A stretch of 64,000 nt of DNA from Auanema rhodensis (Eukaryota; Nematoda; Chromadorea; Rhabditida; Rhabditidae), in contig OZ059898.1 of assembly GCA_964057225.1 (NCBI GenBank), forward strand, positions 9,920,001 through 9,984,000. Reading direction: 5' to 3'. Position numbers and translations under genes: made by a program. The notes under the pieces were generated by a model, which did no database searches, had not been told where the DNA came from, and saw only the letters and a list, made by a program, of their open reading frames with translations. Shown in pieces: positions 22,963 to 36,576 of the stretch (its first letter is position 1; the number at the start of each line of letters is the position of its first letter).

Positions 22963-23033
22963 TGCATCGTCCGGGACTCCAACCCGGGTCGCCCGCGTGG
23001 CAGGCGAGCATTCTACCACTGAACCACCGATGC
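22963..23033 (-). pseudogene. tRNA-Gly(GCC)-like, variant C, copy 16
   Basis: Same C56-to-G mutant as copies 13 and 18, in the same flanking context, so the defect spread by repeat duplication. Confidence 0.75.
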
Positions 23034-23825
23034 TTCGAAAATGTTAGATTGTTTCCGAAAAATTATGAAAAGTCAAGTTCTACTGATTTGAAGAGAATTG
23101 TAAGTTTTAGAAAAGAATTAAAGTTCAGCTATCTCTACTATTAACTGATTATCGGCTAAAATAAGGTAACAGTTTTTATTGAAAGTTTCCATGATTAAGA
23201 TTAAACAAAGAAAAAAAATCAAAGAGAAACACTTCTTGTTTACTTATTTGATTATAATACTTGAAATTCCAAAAACAGTAGAATAAAATAGAGAAAGCGA
23301 CGAAAAAAGTTGAACGATTTGAAGAGAATTGTAAGTTTTAGAAAAGAATTAAAGTTCAGCTATCTCTACTATTAACTGATTATCGGCTAAAATAAGGTAA
23401 CAGTTTTTATTGAAAGTTTCCATGATTAAGATTAAACAAAGAAAAAAATCAAAGAGAAACACTTCTTGTTTACTTACTTGATTATAATACTTGAAATTCC
23501 AAAAACAGTAAAATAAAATTGAAAAAGCGACAAAAACAGTTGAACTATTTGAAGACAATTGTAAGTTGAAGAATAAAATTAAAGTTTAGCTCTCTCTACT
23601 ATTAACTGAATGTCGGCTAAAATATGATAACAGTTTTTATTAAAAGTTTCCATGATTAAGATTAAACAAAGAAAAAAATCAAAGAGAAACACTTCTTGTT
23701 TACTAATTTGATTATAACACTTGAAATTCCAACAAAAGTAAAATAAAACTGTGAAAGCGGGTAAAACTGTTGAACTAAAACAGTCTTTATAAAATATAAA
23801 TGATATATTTTTATAAAAGTGAAGT

Positions 23826-23896
23826 TGAATCGGCCGGGAATCGAACCCGGGTCGCCCGCGTGGCAGGCGAGCATTCTACCACTAAACCACCGATGC
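23826..23896 (-). tRNA. tRNA-Gly(GCC), variant D with extra D-stem change, copy 17
   Basis: Variant D has T71 (acceptor C2-T71 mismatch). This copy also has C13 to T in the D stem (plus strand actaaacc), leaving a weaker T-G pair. Functionality doubtful. Confidence 0.65.
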
Positions 23897-24459
23897 TTCG
23901 AAAATGTTAGATTGTTTCCGAAAAATTATGAAAAGTCAAGTTCTACTGATTTGAAGAGAATTGTAAGTTTTAGAAAAGAATTAAAGTTCAGCTATCTCTA
24001 CTATTAACTGACTATCGGCTAGAATAAGGTAACAGTTTTTATTGAAAGTTTCCATGATTAAGATTAAACAAAGAAAAAAAATCAAAGAGAAACACTTCTT
24101 GTTTACTAATTTGATTATAACACTTGAAATTCCAACAAAAGTAAAGTAAAACTGTTAAAGCGAGTAAAACTGTTGAACAATTTGAAGACAATTGTAAGTT
24201 GAAAAAAAAAATTAAAGTTTAGCTCTCTCTACTATCAACTGAATGTCGGCTAAAATATGATAACAGTTTTTATCAAAAGTTTCCATGATTAAGATTAAAC
24301 AAAGAAAAAAAATCAAAGAGAAACACTTCTTGTTTACTAATTTGATTATAACACTTGAAATTCCAACAAAAGTAAAAAAAAACTGTGAAAGCGGGTAAAA
24401 CTGTTGAACTAAAACAGTCTTTATAAAATATAAATGATATTTTTTTATAAAAGTGAAGT

Positions 24460-24530
24460 TGCATCGTCCGGGACTCCAACCCGGGTCGCCCGCGTGGCAG
24501 GCGAGCATTCTACCACTGAACCACCGATGC
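24460..24530 (-). pseudogene. tRNA-Gly(GCC)-like, variant C, copy 18
   Basis: C56-to-G mutant; lies 1,497 bp from copy 16 within a near-perfect duplicated block. Confidence 0.75.
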
Positions 24531-25322
24531 TTCGAAAATGTTAGATTGTTTCCGAAAAATTATGAAAAGTCAAGTTCTACTGATTTGAAGAGAATTGTAA
24601 GTTTTAGAAAAGAATTAAAGTTCAGCTATCTCTACTATTAACTGATTATCGGCTAAAATAAGGTAACAGTTTTTATTGAAAGTTTCCATGATTAAGATTA
24701 AACAAAGAAAAAAAATCAAAGAGAAACACTTCTTGTTTACTTATTTGATTATAATACTTGAAATTCCAAAAACAGTAGAATAAAATAGAGAAAGCGACGA
24801 AAAAAGTTGAACGATTTGAAGAGAATTGTAAGTTTTAGAAAAGAATTAAAGTTCAGCTATCTCTACTATTAACTGATTATCGGCTAAAATAAGGTAACAG
24901 TTTTTATTGAAAGTTTCCATGATTAAGATTAAACAAAGAAAAAAATCAAAGAGAAACACTTCTTGTTTACTTACTTGATTATAATACTTGAAATTCCAAA
25001 AACAGTAAAATAAAATTGAAAAAGCGACAAAAACAGTTGAACTATTTGAAGACAATTGTAAGTTGAAGAATAAAATTAAAGTTTAGCTCTCTCTACTATT
25101 AACTGAATGTCGGCTAAAATATGATAACAGTTTTTATTAAAAGTTTCCATGATTAAGATTAAACAAAGAAAAAAATCAAAGAGAAACACTTCTTGTTTAC
25201 TAATTTGATTATAACACTTGAAATTCCAACAAAAGTAAAATAAAACTGTGAAAGCGGGTAAAACTGTTGAACTAAAACAGTCTTTATAAAATATAAATGA
25301 TATATTTTTATAAAAGTGAAGT

Positions 25323-25393
25323 TGAATCGGCCGGGAATCGAACCCGGGTCGCCCGCGTGGCAGGCGAGCATTCTACCACTGAACCACCGATGC
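25323..25393 (-). tRNA. tRNA-Gly(GCC), variant D, copy 19
   Basis: Acceptor C2-T71 mismatch, otherwise canonical; 1,497 bp from copy 17 but without its D-stem change. Confidence 0.7.
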
Positions 25394-26182
25394 TTCGAAA
25401 ATGTTAGATTGTTTCCGAAAAATTATGAAAAGTCAAGTTCTACTGATTTGAAGAGAATTGTAAGTTTTAGAAAATAATTAAAAATTAGTTCTCTCTACTA
25501 TTAACTGATTGTCGGCTAAAATATGGTAACAGTTTTTATAAAAAGTTTCCATGATTAGGATTAAACAAAAAAAAGAATTAAAGAGAAACAATTTTTGTTT
25601 ACTTATTTGATTATAATACTTGAAATTCCAAAAACAGTAGAATAAAATTGAGAAATCGACAAAAACAGTTGAACGATTTGAAGAGAATTGTAAGTTTTAG
25701 AAAAGAATTAAAGTTCAGCTATCTCTACTATTAACTGACTATCGGCTAGAATAAGGTAACAGTTTTTATTGAAAGTTTCCATGATTAAGATTGAACAAAA
25801 AAAAATTAGAGAGAAACACTTCTTGTTTACTTACTTGATTATAATACTTGAAATTCCAAAAACAGTAAAATAAAATTGAAAAAGCGACAAAAACAGTTGA
25901 ACTATTTGAAGACAATTGTAAGTTGAAGAATAAAATTAAAGTTTAGCTCTCTCTACTATTAACTGAATGTCGGCTAAAATATGATAACAGTTTTTATTAA
26001 AAGTTTCCATGATTAAGATTAAACAAAGAAAAAAATCAAAGAGAAACACTTCTTGTTTACTAATTTGATTATAACACTTGAAATTCCAACAAAAGTAAAA
26101 TAAAACTGTGAAAGCGGGTAAAACTGTTGAACTAAAACAGTCTTTATAAAATATAAATGATATATTTTTATAAAAGTGAAGT

Positions 26183-26253
26183 TGAATCGGCCGGGAATCG
26201 AACCCGGGTCGCCCGCGTGGCAGGCGAGCATTCTACCACTGAACCACCGATGC
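26183..26253 (-). tRNA. tRNA-Gly(GCC), variant D, copy 20
   Basis: Acceptor C2-T71 mismatch; 860 bp from copy 19 with nearly identical flanks. Confidence 0.7.
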
Positions 26254-27276
26254 TTCGAAAATGTTAGATTGTTTCCGAAAAATTATGAAAAGTCAAGTTC
26301 TACTGATTTGAAGAGAATTGTAAGTTTTAGAAAATAATTAAAAATTAGTTCTCTCTACTATTAACTGATTGTCGGCTAAAATATGGTAACAGTTTTTATA
26401 AAAAGTTTCCATGATTAGGATTAAACAAAAAAAAGAATTAAAGAGAAACAATTTTTGTTTACTTATTTGATTATAATACTTGAAATTCCAAAAACAGTAG
26501 AATAAAATTGAGAAATCGACAAAAACAGTTGAACGATTTGAAGAGAATTGTAAGTTTTAGAAAAGAATTAAAGTTCAGCTATCTCTACTATTAACTGACT
26601 ATCGGCTAGAATAAGGTAACAGTTTTTATTGAAAGTTTCCATGATTAAGATTGAACAAAAAAAAATTAGAGAGAAACACTTCTTGTTTACTTACTTGATT
26701 ATAATACTTGAAATTCCAAAAACAGTAAAATAAAATTGAGAAAGCGACAAAAACAGTTGAACGATTTGAAGACAATTGTAAGTTTAAGAAAAGAATTAAA
26801 GTTTAGCTTTGTCTACTATTAACTGATTATCGGCTGAAATATGGTGACAGTTTTTTTTTAAAAGTTTCCATGATTAAGATTAAACAAAGAAAAAAAAATC
26901 AAAGAGAAACACTTCTTGTTTACTAATTTGATTATAACACTTGAAATTCCAACAAAAGTAAAGTAAAACTGTTAAAGCGAGTAAAACTGTTGAACAATTT
27001 GAAGACAATTGTAAGTTGAAAAAAAAAATTAAAGTTTAGCTCTCTCTACTATTAACTGAATGTCGGCTAAAATATGATAACAGTTTTTATTAAAAGTTTC
27101 CATGATTAAAATTAAACAAAGAAAAAAAATCAAAGAGAAACACTTCTTGTTTACTAATTTGATTATAACACTTGAAATTCCAACAAAAGTAAAATAAAAC
27201 TGTGAAAGCGGGTAAAACTGTTGAACTGAAACAGTCTTTATAAAATATAAATGATATTTTTTTATAAAAGTGAAGT

Positions 27277-27347
27277 TGCATCGGCCGGGAATCGAACCCG
27301 GGTCGCCCGCGTGGCAGGCGAGCATTCTACCACTGAACCACCGATGC
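27277..27347 (-). tRNA. tRNA-Gly(GCC), canonical, copy 21
   Basis: Sequence A; spacing 1,094 bp. Starts a pair (copies 21-22) duplicated at +2,189 bp as copies 23-24. Confidence 0.96.
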
Positions 27348-28370
27348 TTCGAAAATGTTAGATTGTTTCCGAAAAATTATGAAAAGTCAAGTTCTACTGA
27401 TTTGAAGAGAATTGTTAGTTTTAGAAAATAATTAAAAATAAGTTCTCTCTACTATTAACTGATTGTCGGCTAAAATATGGTAACAGTTTTTATAAAAAGT
27501 TTCCATGATTAGGATTAAACAAAAAAAAGAATTAAAAAGAAACACTTCTTGTTTACTTACTTGATTATACTACTTGAAATTCGAAAAAAAGTAAAAAACA
27601 ATTGAGAAAGCGACATAAACAGTTGAACGATTTGAAGAGAATTGTAAGTTTAAGAAAAGAATTAAAGTTTAGCTTTGTCTACTATTAACTGATTATCGGC
27701 TGAAATATGGTGACAGTTTTTTATTAAAAGTTTCCATGATTAAGATTAAACAAAGAAAAAAAATCAAAGAAAAACACTTCTTGTTTACTTATTTGATTAT
27801 AACACTTGAAATTCCAACAAAAGTAAAGTAAAACTGTTAAAGCGAGTAAAACTGTTGAACGATTTGAAGACAATTGTAAGTTGAAGAAAAAAATTAAAGT
27901 TTAGCTCTCTCTACTATTAACTGAATGTCGGCTGAAATAAGGTAACAGTTTTTATTAAAAGTTTCCATGATTTAGATTAAACAAAGAAAAAAATCAAAGA
28001 GAAACACTTCTTGTTTACTAATTTGATTATAACACTTGAAATTCCAACAAAAGTAAAATAAAATTGAAAAAGCGACAAAAACAGTTGAACGATTTGAAGA
28101 CAATTGTAAGTTGAAGAATAAAATTAAAGTTTAGCTCTCTCTACTATTAACTGAATGTCGGCTAAAATATGGTAACAGTTTTTATTAAAAGTTTCCATGA
28201 TTAAGATTAAACAAAGAAAAAAATCAAAGAGAAACACTTCTTGTTTACTAATTTTATTATAACACTTGAAATTCCAACAAAAGTAAAATAAAACTGTGAA
28301 AGCGGGTAAAACTGTTGAACTAAAACAGTCTTTATAAAATATAAATGATATATTTTTATAAAAGTAAAGT

Positions 28371-28441
28371 TGCATCGGCCGGGAATCGAACCCGGGTCGC
28401 CCGCGTGGCAGGCGAGCATTCTACCACTGAACCACCGATGC
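28371..28441 (-). tRNA. tRNA-Gly(GCC), canonical, copy 22
   Basis: Sequence A; trailer begins ACTTTAC instead of ACTTCAC, TTTT stop kept. Confidence 0.96.
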
Positions 28442-29465
28442 TTCGAAAATGTTAGATTGTTTCCGAAAAATTATGAAAAGTCAAGTTCTACTGATTTGAA
28501 GAGAATTGTAAGTTTTAGAAAATAATTAAAAATTAGTTCTCTCTACTATTAACTGATTGTCGGCTAAAATATGGTAACAGTTTTTATAAAAAGTTTCCAT
28601 GATTAGGATTAAACAAAAAAAAGAATTAAAGAGAAACAATTTTTGTTTACTTATTTGATTATAATACTTGAAATTCCAAAAACAGTAGAATAAAATTGAG
28701 AAATCGACAAAAACAGTTGAACGATTTGAAGAGAATTGTAAGTTTTAGAAAAGAATTAAAGTTCAGCTATCTCTATTATTAACTGACTATCGGCTAGAAT
28801 AAGGTAACAGTTTTTATTGAAAGTTTCCATGATTAAGATTGAACAAAAAAAAAATTAGAGAGAAACACTTCTTGTTTACTTACTTGATTATAATACTTGA
28901 AATTCCAAAAACAGTAAAATAAAATTGAGAAAGCGACAAAAACAGTTGAACGATTTGAAGACAATTGTAAGTTTAAGAAAAGAATTAAAGTTTAGCTTTG
29001 TCTACTATTAACTGATTATCGGCTGAAATATGGTGACAGTTTTTTTTTAAAAGTTTCCATGATTAAGATTAAACAAAGAAAAAAAAATCAAAGAGAAACA
29101 CTTCTTGTTTACTAATTTGATTATAACACTTGAAATTCCAACAAAAGTAAAGTAAAACTGTTAAAGCGAGTAAAACTGTTGAACAATTTGTAGACAATTG
29201 TAAGTTGAAAAAAAAAATTAAAGTTTAGCTCTCTCTACTATTAACTGAATGTCGGCTAAAATATGATAACAGTTTTTATTAAAAGTTTCCATGATTAAAA
29301 TTAAACAAAGAAAAAAAATCAAAGAGAAACACTTCTTGTTTACTAATTTGATTATAACACTTGAAATTCCAACAAAAGTAAAATAAAACTGTGAAAGCGG
29401 GTAAAACTGTTGAACTGAAACAGTCTTTATAAAATATAAATGATATTTTTTTATAAAAGTGAAGT

Positions 29466-29536
29466 TGCATCGGCCGGGAATCGAACCCGGGTCGCCCGCG
29501 TGGCAGGCGAGCATTCTACCAATGAACCACCGATGC
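29466..29536 (-). tRNA. tRNA-Gly(GCC) with G15-to-T, copy 23
   Basis: Canonical except G15 to T in the D loop (plus strand accaatgaacc). This breaks the usual purine-15/position-48 tertiary pair and alters the A box. Copy 21, its 2,189-bp duplicate partner, lacks the change. Confidence 0.75.
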
Positions 29537-30559
29537 TTCGAAAATGTTAGATTGTTTCCGAAAAATTATGAAAAGTCAAGTTCTACTGATTTGAAGAGAA
29601 TTGTTAGTTTTAGAAAATAATTAAAAATAAGTTCTCTCTACTATTAACTGATTGTCGGCTAAAATATGGTAACAGTTTTTATAAAAAGTTTCCATGATTA
29701 GGATTAAACAAAAAAAAGAATTAAAAAGAAACACTTCTTGTTTACTTACTTGATTATACTACTTGAAATTCGAAAAAAAGTAAAAAACAATTGAGAAAGC
29801 GACATAAACAGTTGAACGATTTGAAGAGAATTGTAAGTTTAAGAAAAGAATTAAAGTTTAGCTTTGTCTACTATTAACTGATTATCGGCTGAAATATGGT
29901 GACAGTTTTTTATTAAAAGTTTCCATGATTAAGATTAAACAAAGAAAAAAAATCAAAGAAAAACACTTCTTGTTTACTTATTTGATTATAACACTTGAAA
30001 TTCCAACAAAAGTAAAGTAAAACTGTTAAAGCGAGTAAAACTGTTGAACGATTTGAAGACAATTGTAAGTTGAAGAAAAAAATTAAAGTTTAGCTCTCTC
30101 TACTATTAACTGAATGTCGGCTGAAATAAGGTAACAGTTTTTATTAAAAGTTTCCATGATTTAGATTAAACAAAGAAAAAAATCAAAGAGAAACACTTCT
30201 TGTTTACTAATTTGATTATAACACTTGAAATTCCAACAAAAGTAAAATAAAATTGAAAAAGCGACAAAAACAGTTGAACGATTTGAAGACAATTGTAAGT
30301 TGAAGAATAAAATTAAAGTTTAGCTCTCCCTACTATTAACTGAATGTCGGCTAAAATATGGTAACAGTTTTTATTAAAAGTTTCCATGATTAAGATTAAA
30401 CAAAGAAAAAAATCAAAGAGAAACACTTCTTGTTTACTAATTTTATTATAACACTTGAAATTCCAACAAAAGTAAAATAAAACTGTGAAAGCGGGTAAAA
30501 CTGTTGAACTAAAACAGTCTTTATAAAATATAAATGATATATTTTTATAAAAGTAAAGT

Positions 30560-30630
30560 TGCATCGGCCGGGAATCGAACCCGGGTCGCCCGCGTGGCAG
30601 GCGAGCATTCTACCACTGAACCACCGATGC
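30560..30630 (-). tRNA. tRNA-Gly(GCC), canonical, copy 24
   Basis: Sequence A with the ACTTTAC trailer shared with copy 22, its 2,189-bp partner. Confidence 0.96.
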
Positions 30631-31424
30631 TTCGAAAATGTTAGATTGTTTCCGAAAAATTATGAAAAGTCAAGTTCTACTGATTTGAAGAGAATTGTAA
30701 ATTTTAGAAAAGAATTAAAGTTCAGCTATCTCTACTATTAACTGATTATCGGCTAAAATAAGGTAACAGTTTTTATTGAAAGTTTCCATGATTAAGATTA
30801 AACAAAGAAAAAAATCAAAGAGAAACACTTCTTGTTTACTTACTTGATTATAATACTTGAAATTCCAAAAACACTAGAATAAAATAGAGAAAACGACGAA
30901 AAAAGTTGAACGATTTGAAGAGAATTGTAAGTTTAAGAAAAGAATTAAAGTTTAGCTTTGTCTACTATTAACTGATTATCGGCTGAAATATGGTGACAGT
31001 TTTTTATTAAAAGTTTCCATGATTAAGATTAAACAAAGAAAAAAAATCAAAGAGAAACACTTCTTGTTTACTTATTTGATTATAACACTTGAAATTCCAA
31101 CAAAAGTAAAGTAAAACTGTTAAAGCGAGTAAAACTGTTGAACGATTTGAAGACAATTGTAAGTTGAAGAATAAAATTAAAGTTTAGCTCTCTCTACTAT
31201 TAACTGAATGTCGGCTGAAATAAGGTAACAGTTTTTATTAAAAGTTTCCATGATTTAGATTAAACAAAGAAAAAAAATCAAAGAGAAACACTTCTTGTTT
31301 ACTAATTTGATTATAACACTTGAAAATCCAACAAAAGTAAAATAAAACTGTGAAAGCGGGTAAAACTGTTGAACTAAAAGAGTCTTTATAAAATATAAAT
31401 GATATATTTTTATAAAAGTAAAGT

Positions 31425-31495
31425 TGCATCGGCCGGGAATCGAACCCGGGTCGCCCGCGTGGCAGGCGAGCATTCTACCACTGAACCACCGATGC
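31425..31495 (-). tRNA. tRNA-Gly(GCC), canonical, copy 25
   Basis: Sequence A; ACTTTAC trailer; spacing 865 bp. Confidence 0.96.
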
Positions 31496-32981
31496 TTCGA
31501 AAATGTTAGATTGTTTCCGAAAAATTATGAAAAGTCAAGTTCTACTGATTTGAAGAGAATTGTAAATTTTAGAAAAGAATTAAAGTTCAGCTATCTCTAC
31601 TATTAACTGATTATCGGCTAAAATAAGGTAACAGTTTTTATTGAAAGTTTCCATGATTAAGATTAAACAAAGAAAAAAATCAAAGAGAAACACTTCTTGT
31701 TTACTTACTTGATTATAATACTTGAAATTCCAAAAACAGTAGAATAAAATAGAGAAAACGACGAAAAAAGTTGAACGATTTGAAGAGAATTGTAAGTTTA
31801 AGAAAAGAATTAAAGTTTAGCTTTGTCTACTATTAACTGATTATCGGCTGAAATATGGTGACAGTTTTTTATTAAAAGTTTCCATGATTAAGATTAAACA
31901 AAGAAAAAAAATCAAAGAGAAACACTTCTTGTTTACTTATTTGATTATAACACTTGAAATTCCAACAAAAGTAAAATAAAATTGAAAAAGCGACAAAAAC
32001 AGTTGAACTATTTGAAGACAATTGTAAGTTGAAGAATAAAATTAAAGTTTAGCTCTCTCTACTATTAACTGAATGTCGGCTGAAATAAGGTAACAGTTTT
32101 TATTAAAAGTTTCCATGATTAAGATTAAACAAAGAAAAAAATCAAAGAGAAACAATTTTTGTTTACTTATTTGATTATAATACTTGAAATTCCAAAAACA
32201 GTAGAATAAAATTGAGAAATCGACAAAAACAGTTGAACGATTTGAAGAGAATTGTAAGTTTTAGAAAAGAATTAAAGTTCAGCTATCTCTACTATTAACT
32301 GACTATCGGCTAGAATAAGGTAACAGTTTTTATTGAAAGTTTCCATGATTAAGATTGAACAAAAAAAAAATTAGAGAGAAACACTTCTTGTTTACTTACT
32401 TGATTATAATACTTGAAATTCCAAAAACAGTAAAATAAAATTGAGAAAGCGACAAAAACAGTTGAACGATTTGAAGACAATTGTAAGTTTAAGAAAAGAA
32501 TTAAAGTTTAGCTTTGTCTACTATTAACTGATTATCGGCTGAAATATGGTGACAGTTTTTTTTTAAAAGTTTCCATGATTAAGATTAAACAAAGAAAAAA
32601 AAATCAAAGAGAAACACTTCTTGTTTACTAATTTGATTATAACACTTGAAATTCCAACAAAAGTAAAGTAAAACTGTTAAAGCGAGTAAAACTGTTGAAC
32701 AATTTGAAGACAATTGTAAGTTGAAAAAAAAAATTAAAGTTTAGCTCTCTCTACTATTAACTGAATGTCGGCTAAAATATGATAACAGTTTTTATTAAAA
32801 GTTTCCATGATTAAGATTAAACAAAGAAAAAAAATCAAAGAGAAACACTTCTTGTTTACTAATTTGATTATAACACTTGAAATTCCAACAAAAGTAAAAT
32901 AAAACTGTGAAAGCGGGTAAAACTGTTGAACTAAAACAGTCTTTATAAAATATAAATGATATTTTTTTATAAAAGTGAAGT

Positions 32982-33052
32982 TGCATCGGCCGGGAATCGA
33001 ACCCGGGTCGCCCGCGTGGCAGGCGAGCATTCTACCACTGAACCACCGATGC
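32982..33052 (-). tRNA. tRNA-Gly(GCC), canonical, copy 26
   Basis: Sequence A; spacing 1,557 bp (six monomers plus cassette), the widest inside a block. Confidence 0.96.
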
Positions 33053-33846
33053 TTCGAAAATGTTAGATTGTTTCCGAAAAATTATGAAAAGTCAAGTTCT
33101 ACTGATTTGAAGAGAATTGTTAGTTTTAGAAAATAATTAAAAATAAGTTCTCTCTACTATTAACTGATTGTCGGCTAAAATATGGTAACAGTTTTTATAA
33201 AAAGTTTCCATGATTAGGATTAAACAAAAAAAAGAATTAAAAAGAAACACTTCTTGTTTACTTACTTGATTATACTACTTGAAATTCGAAAAAAAGTAAA
33301 AAACAATTGAGAAAGCGACATAAACAGTTGAACGATTTGAAGAGAATTGTAAGTTTAAGAAAAGAATTAAAGTTTAGCTTTGTCTACTATTAACTGATTA
33401 TCGGCTGAAATATGGTGACAGTTTTTTATTAAAAGTTTCCATGATTAAGATTAAACAAAGAAAAAAAATCAAAGAAAAACACTTCTTGTTTACTTATTTG
33501 ATTATAACACTTGAAATTCCAACAAAAGTAAAGTAAAACTGTTAAAGCGAGTAAAACTGTTGAACGATTTGAAGACAATTGTAAGTTGAAGAAAAAAATT
33601 AAAGTTTAGCTCTCTCTACTATTAACTGAATGTCGGCTGAAATAAGGTAACAGTTTTTATTAAAAGTTTCCATGATTTAGATTAAACAAAGAAAAAAAAT
33701 CAAAGAGAAACACTTCTTGTTTACTAATTTGATTATAACACTTGAAAATCCAACAAAAGTAAAATAAAACTGTGAAAGCGGGTAAAACTGTTGAACTAAA
33801 ACAGTCTTTATAAAATATAAATGATATATTTTTATAAAAGTAAAGT

Positions 33847-33917
33847 TGCATCGGCCGGGAATCGAACCCGGGTCGCCCGCGTGGCAGGCGAGCATTCTAC
33901 CACTGAACCACCGATGC
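33847..33917 (-). tRNA. tRNA-Gly(GCC), canonical, copy 27
   Basis: Sequence A; ACTTTAC trailer; spacing 865 bp. Confidence 0.96.
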
Positions 33918-35176
33918 TTCGAAAATGTTAGATTGTTTCCGAAAAATTATGAAAAGTCAAGTTCTACTGATTTGAAGAGAATTGTAAATTTTAGAAAAGA
34001 ATTAAAGTTCAGCTATCTCTACTATTAACTGATTATCGGCTAAAATAAGGTAACAGTTTTTATTGAAAGTTTCCATGATTAAGATTAAACAAAGAAAAAA
34101 ATCAAAGAGAAACACTTCTTGTTTACTTACTTGATTATAATACTTGAAATTCCAAAAACAGTAGAATAAAATAGAGAAAACGACGAAAAAAGTTGAACGA
34201 TTTGAAGAGAATTGTAAGTTTAAGAAAAGAATTAAAGTTTAGCTTTGTCTACTATTAACTGATTATCGGCTGAAATATGTTGACAGTTTTTTATTAAAAG
34301 TTTCCATGATTAAGATTAAACAAAGAAAAAAAATCAAAGAGAAACACTTCTTGTTTACTTATTTGATTATAACACTTGAAATTCCAACAAAAGTAAAATA
34401 AAATTGAAAAAGCGACAAAAACAGTTGAACTATTTGAAGACAATTGTAAGTTGAAGAATAAAATTAAAGTTTAGCTCTCTCTTCTATTAACTGAATGTCG
34501 GCTGAAATAAGGTAACAGTTTTTATTAAAAGTTTCCATGATTAAGATTAAACAAAGAAAAAAAATCAAAGAGAAACACTTCTTGTTTACTTATTTGATTA
34601 TAATACTTGAAATTCCAAAAACAGTAGAATAAAATAGAGAAAGAGACGAAAAAAGTTGAACGATTTGAAGAGAATTGTAAGTTTAAGAAAAGATTTAAAG
34701 TTTAGCTTTGTCTACTATTAACTGATTATCGGCTGAATAATGGTGACAGTTTTTTATTAAAAGTTTCCATGATTAAAATTAAACAAAGAAAAAAAAATCA
34801 AAGAGAAACACTTCTTGTTTACTTACTTGATTATAATACTTGAAATTCCAAAAACAGTAAAATAAAACTGTTAAAGCGAGTAAAACTGTTGAACGATTTG
34901 AAGACAATTGTAAGTTGAAGAAAAAAATTAAAGTTTAGCTCTCTCTACTATTTAATGATTGTCGGCTAAAATATGGTAACAGTTTTTATTAAAAGTTTCC
35001 ATGATTAAGATTGAACAAAGAAAAAAAAATCAAAGAGAAACACTTCTTGTTTACTAATTTGATTATAACACTTGAAAATCCAACAAAAGTAAAATAAAAC
35101 TGTAAAAGCGAGTAAAACTGTTGAAATAAAACAGTTTTTATTAAATATAAATGATATTTTTTTATAAAAATGAAGT

Positions 35177-35247
35177 TGCATCGGCCGGGAATCGAACCCG
35201 GGTCGCCCGCGTGGCAGGCGAGCATTCTACCACTGAACCACCGATGC
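35177..35247 (-). tRNA. tRNA-Gly(GCC), canonical, copy 28
   Basis: Sequence A; terminator lengthened to TTTTT (trailer ACTTCATTTTTAT); spacing 1,330 bp. The local monomers are the most diverged of the block. Confidence 0.96.
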
Positions 35248-36505
35248 TTCGAAAATGTTAGATTGTTTCCGAAAAATTATGAAAAGTCAAGTTCTACTGA
35301 TTTGAAGAGAATTGTAAGTTTTAGAAAAGAATTAAAGTTCAGCTATCTCTACTATTAACTGATTATCGGCTAAAATAAGGTAACAGTTTTTATTGAAAGT
35401 TTCCATGATTAAGATTAAACAAAGAAAAAAAATCAAAGAGAAACACTTCTTGTTTACTTATTTGATTATAATACTTGAAATTCCAAAAACAGTAGAATAA
35501 AATAGAGAAAGCGACGAAAAAAGTTGAACGATTTGAAGAGAATTGTAAGTTTTAGAAAAGAATTAAAGTTCAGCTATCTCTACTATTAACTGATTATCGG
35601 CTAAAATAAGGTAACAGTTTTTATTGAAAGTTTCCATGATTAAGATTAAACAAAGAAAAAAAATCAAAGAGAAACACTTCTTGTTTACTTACTTGATTAT
35701 AATACTTGAAATTCCAAAAACAGTAAAATAAAATTGAAAAAGCGACAAAAACAGTTGAACTATTTGAACACAATTGTAAGTTGAAGAATAAAATTAAAGT
35801 TTAGCTCTCTCTACTATCAACTGAATGTCGGCTAAAATATGGTAACAGTTTTTATTAAAAGTTTCCATGATTAAGATTAAACAAAGAAAAAAAAATCAAA
35901 GAGAAACACTTCTTGTTTACTAATTTGATTATAACACTTGAAATCCAACAAAAGTAAAATAAAACTGTGAAAGCGGGTAAAACTGTTGAACGATTTGAAG
36001 AGAATTGTAAGTTTTAGAAAAGAATTAAAGTTTAGCTTTGTCTACTATTTAATGATTATCGGCTGAAATATGGTGACAGTTTTTTTTTAAAAGTTTCCAT
36101 GATTAAGATTAATCAAAGAAAAAAAAATCAAAGAGAAACACTTCTTGTTTACTAATTTGATTATAACACTTGAAATTCCAACAAAAGTAAAGTAAAACTG
36201 TTAAAGCGAGTAAAACTGTTGAACAATTTGAAGACAATTGTAAGTTGAAGAATAAAATTAAAGTTTAGCTCTCTCTACTATTAACTGAATGTCGGCTAAA
36301 ATATGGTAACAGTTTTTATTAAAAGTTTCCATGATTAAGATTAAACAAAGAAAAAAAATCAAAGAGAAACACTTCTTGTTTACTAATTTGATTATAACAC
36401 TTGAAATTCCAACAAAAGTAAAATAAAACTGTGAAAGCGGGTAAAACTGTTGAAATAAAACAGTCTTTATAAAATATAAATGATATTTTTTTATAAAAGT
36501 GAAGT

Positions 36506-36576
36506 TGCATCGGCCGGGAATCGAACCCGGGTCGCCCGCGTGGCAGGCGAGCATTCTACCACTGAACCACCGATGC
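36506..36576 (-). tRNA. tRNA-Gly(GCC), canonical, copy 29
   Basis: Sequence A; spacing 1,329 bp; first member of a 2,196-bp duplication (copies 29-30 repeated as 31-32). Confidence 0.96.

Larger units (their letters stand above)
22963..25393. repeat. Tandem ~1,497-bp higher-order duplication
   Basis: Successive landmarks recur at +1,497 bp: tRNA variant C at 22963 and 24460, variant D at 23826 and 25323, and the intervening monomer variants. The near identity shows a recent unequal exchange that copied a defective tRNA pair. Confidence 0.85.
27029..31400. repeat. Tandem ~2,189-bp higher-order duplication
   Basis: Monomer variants and tRNA copies at 27277/28371 recur at 29466/30560, both +2,189 bp, including private variants such as tgaactgaaacag and the ACTTTAC trailer. 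Copy 23 has since gained one change. Confidence 0.85.
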
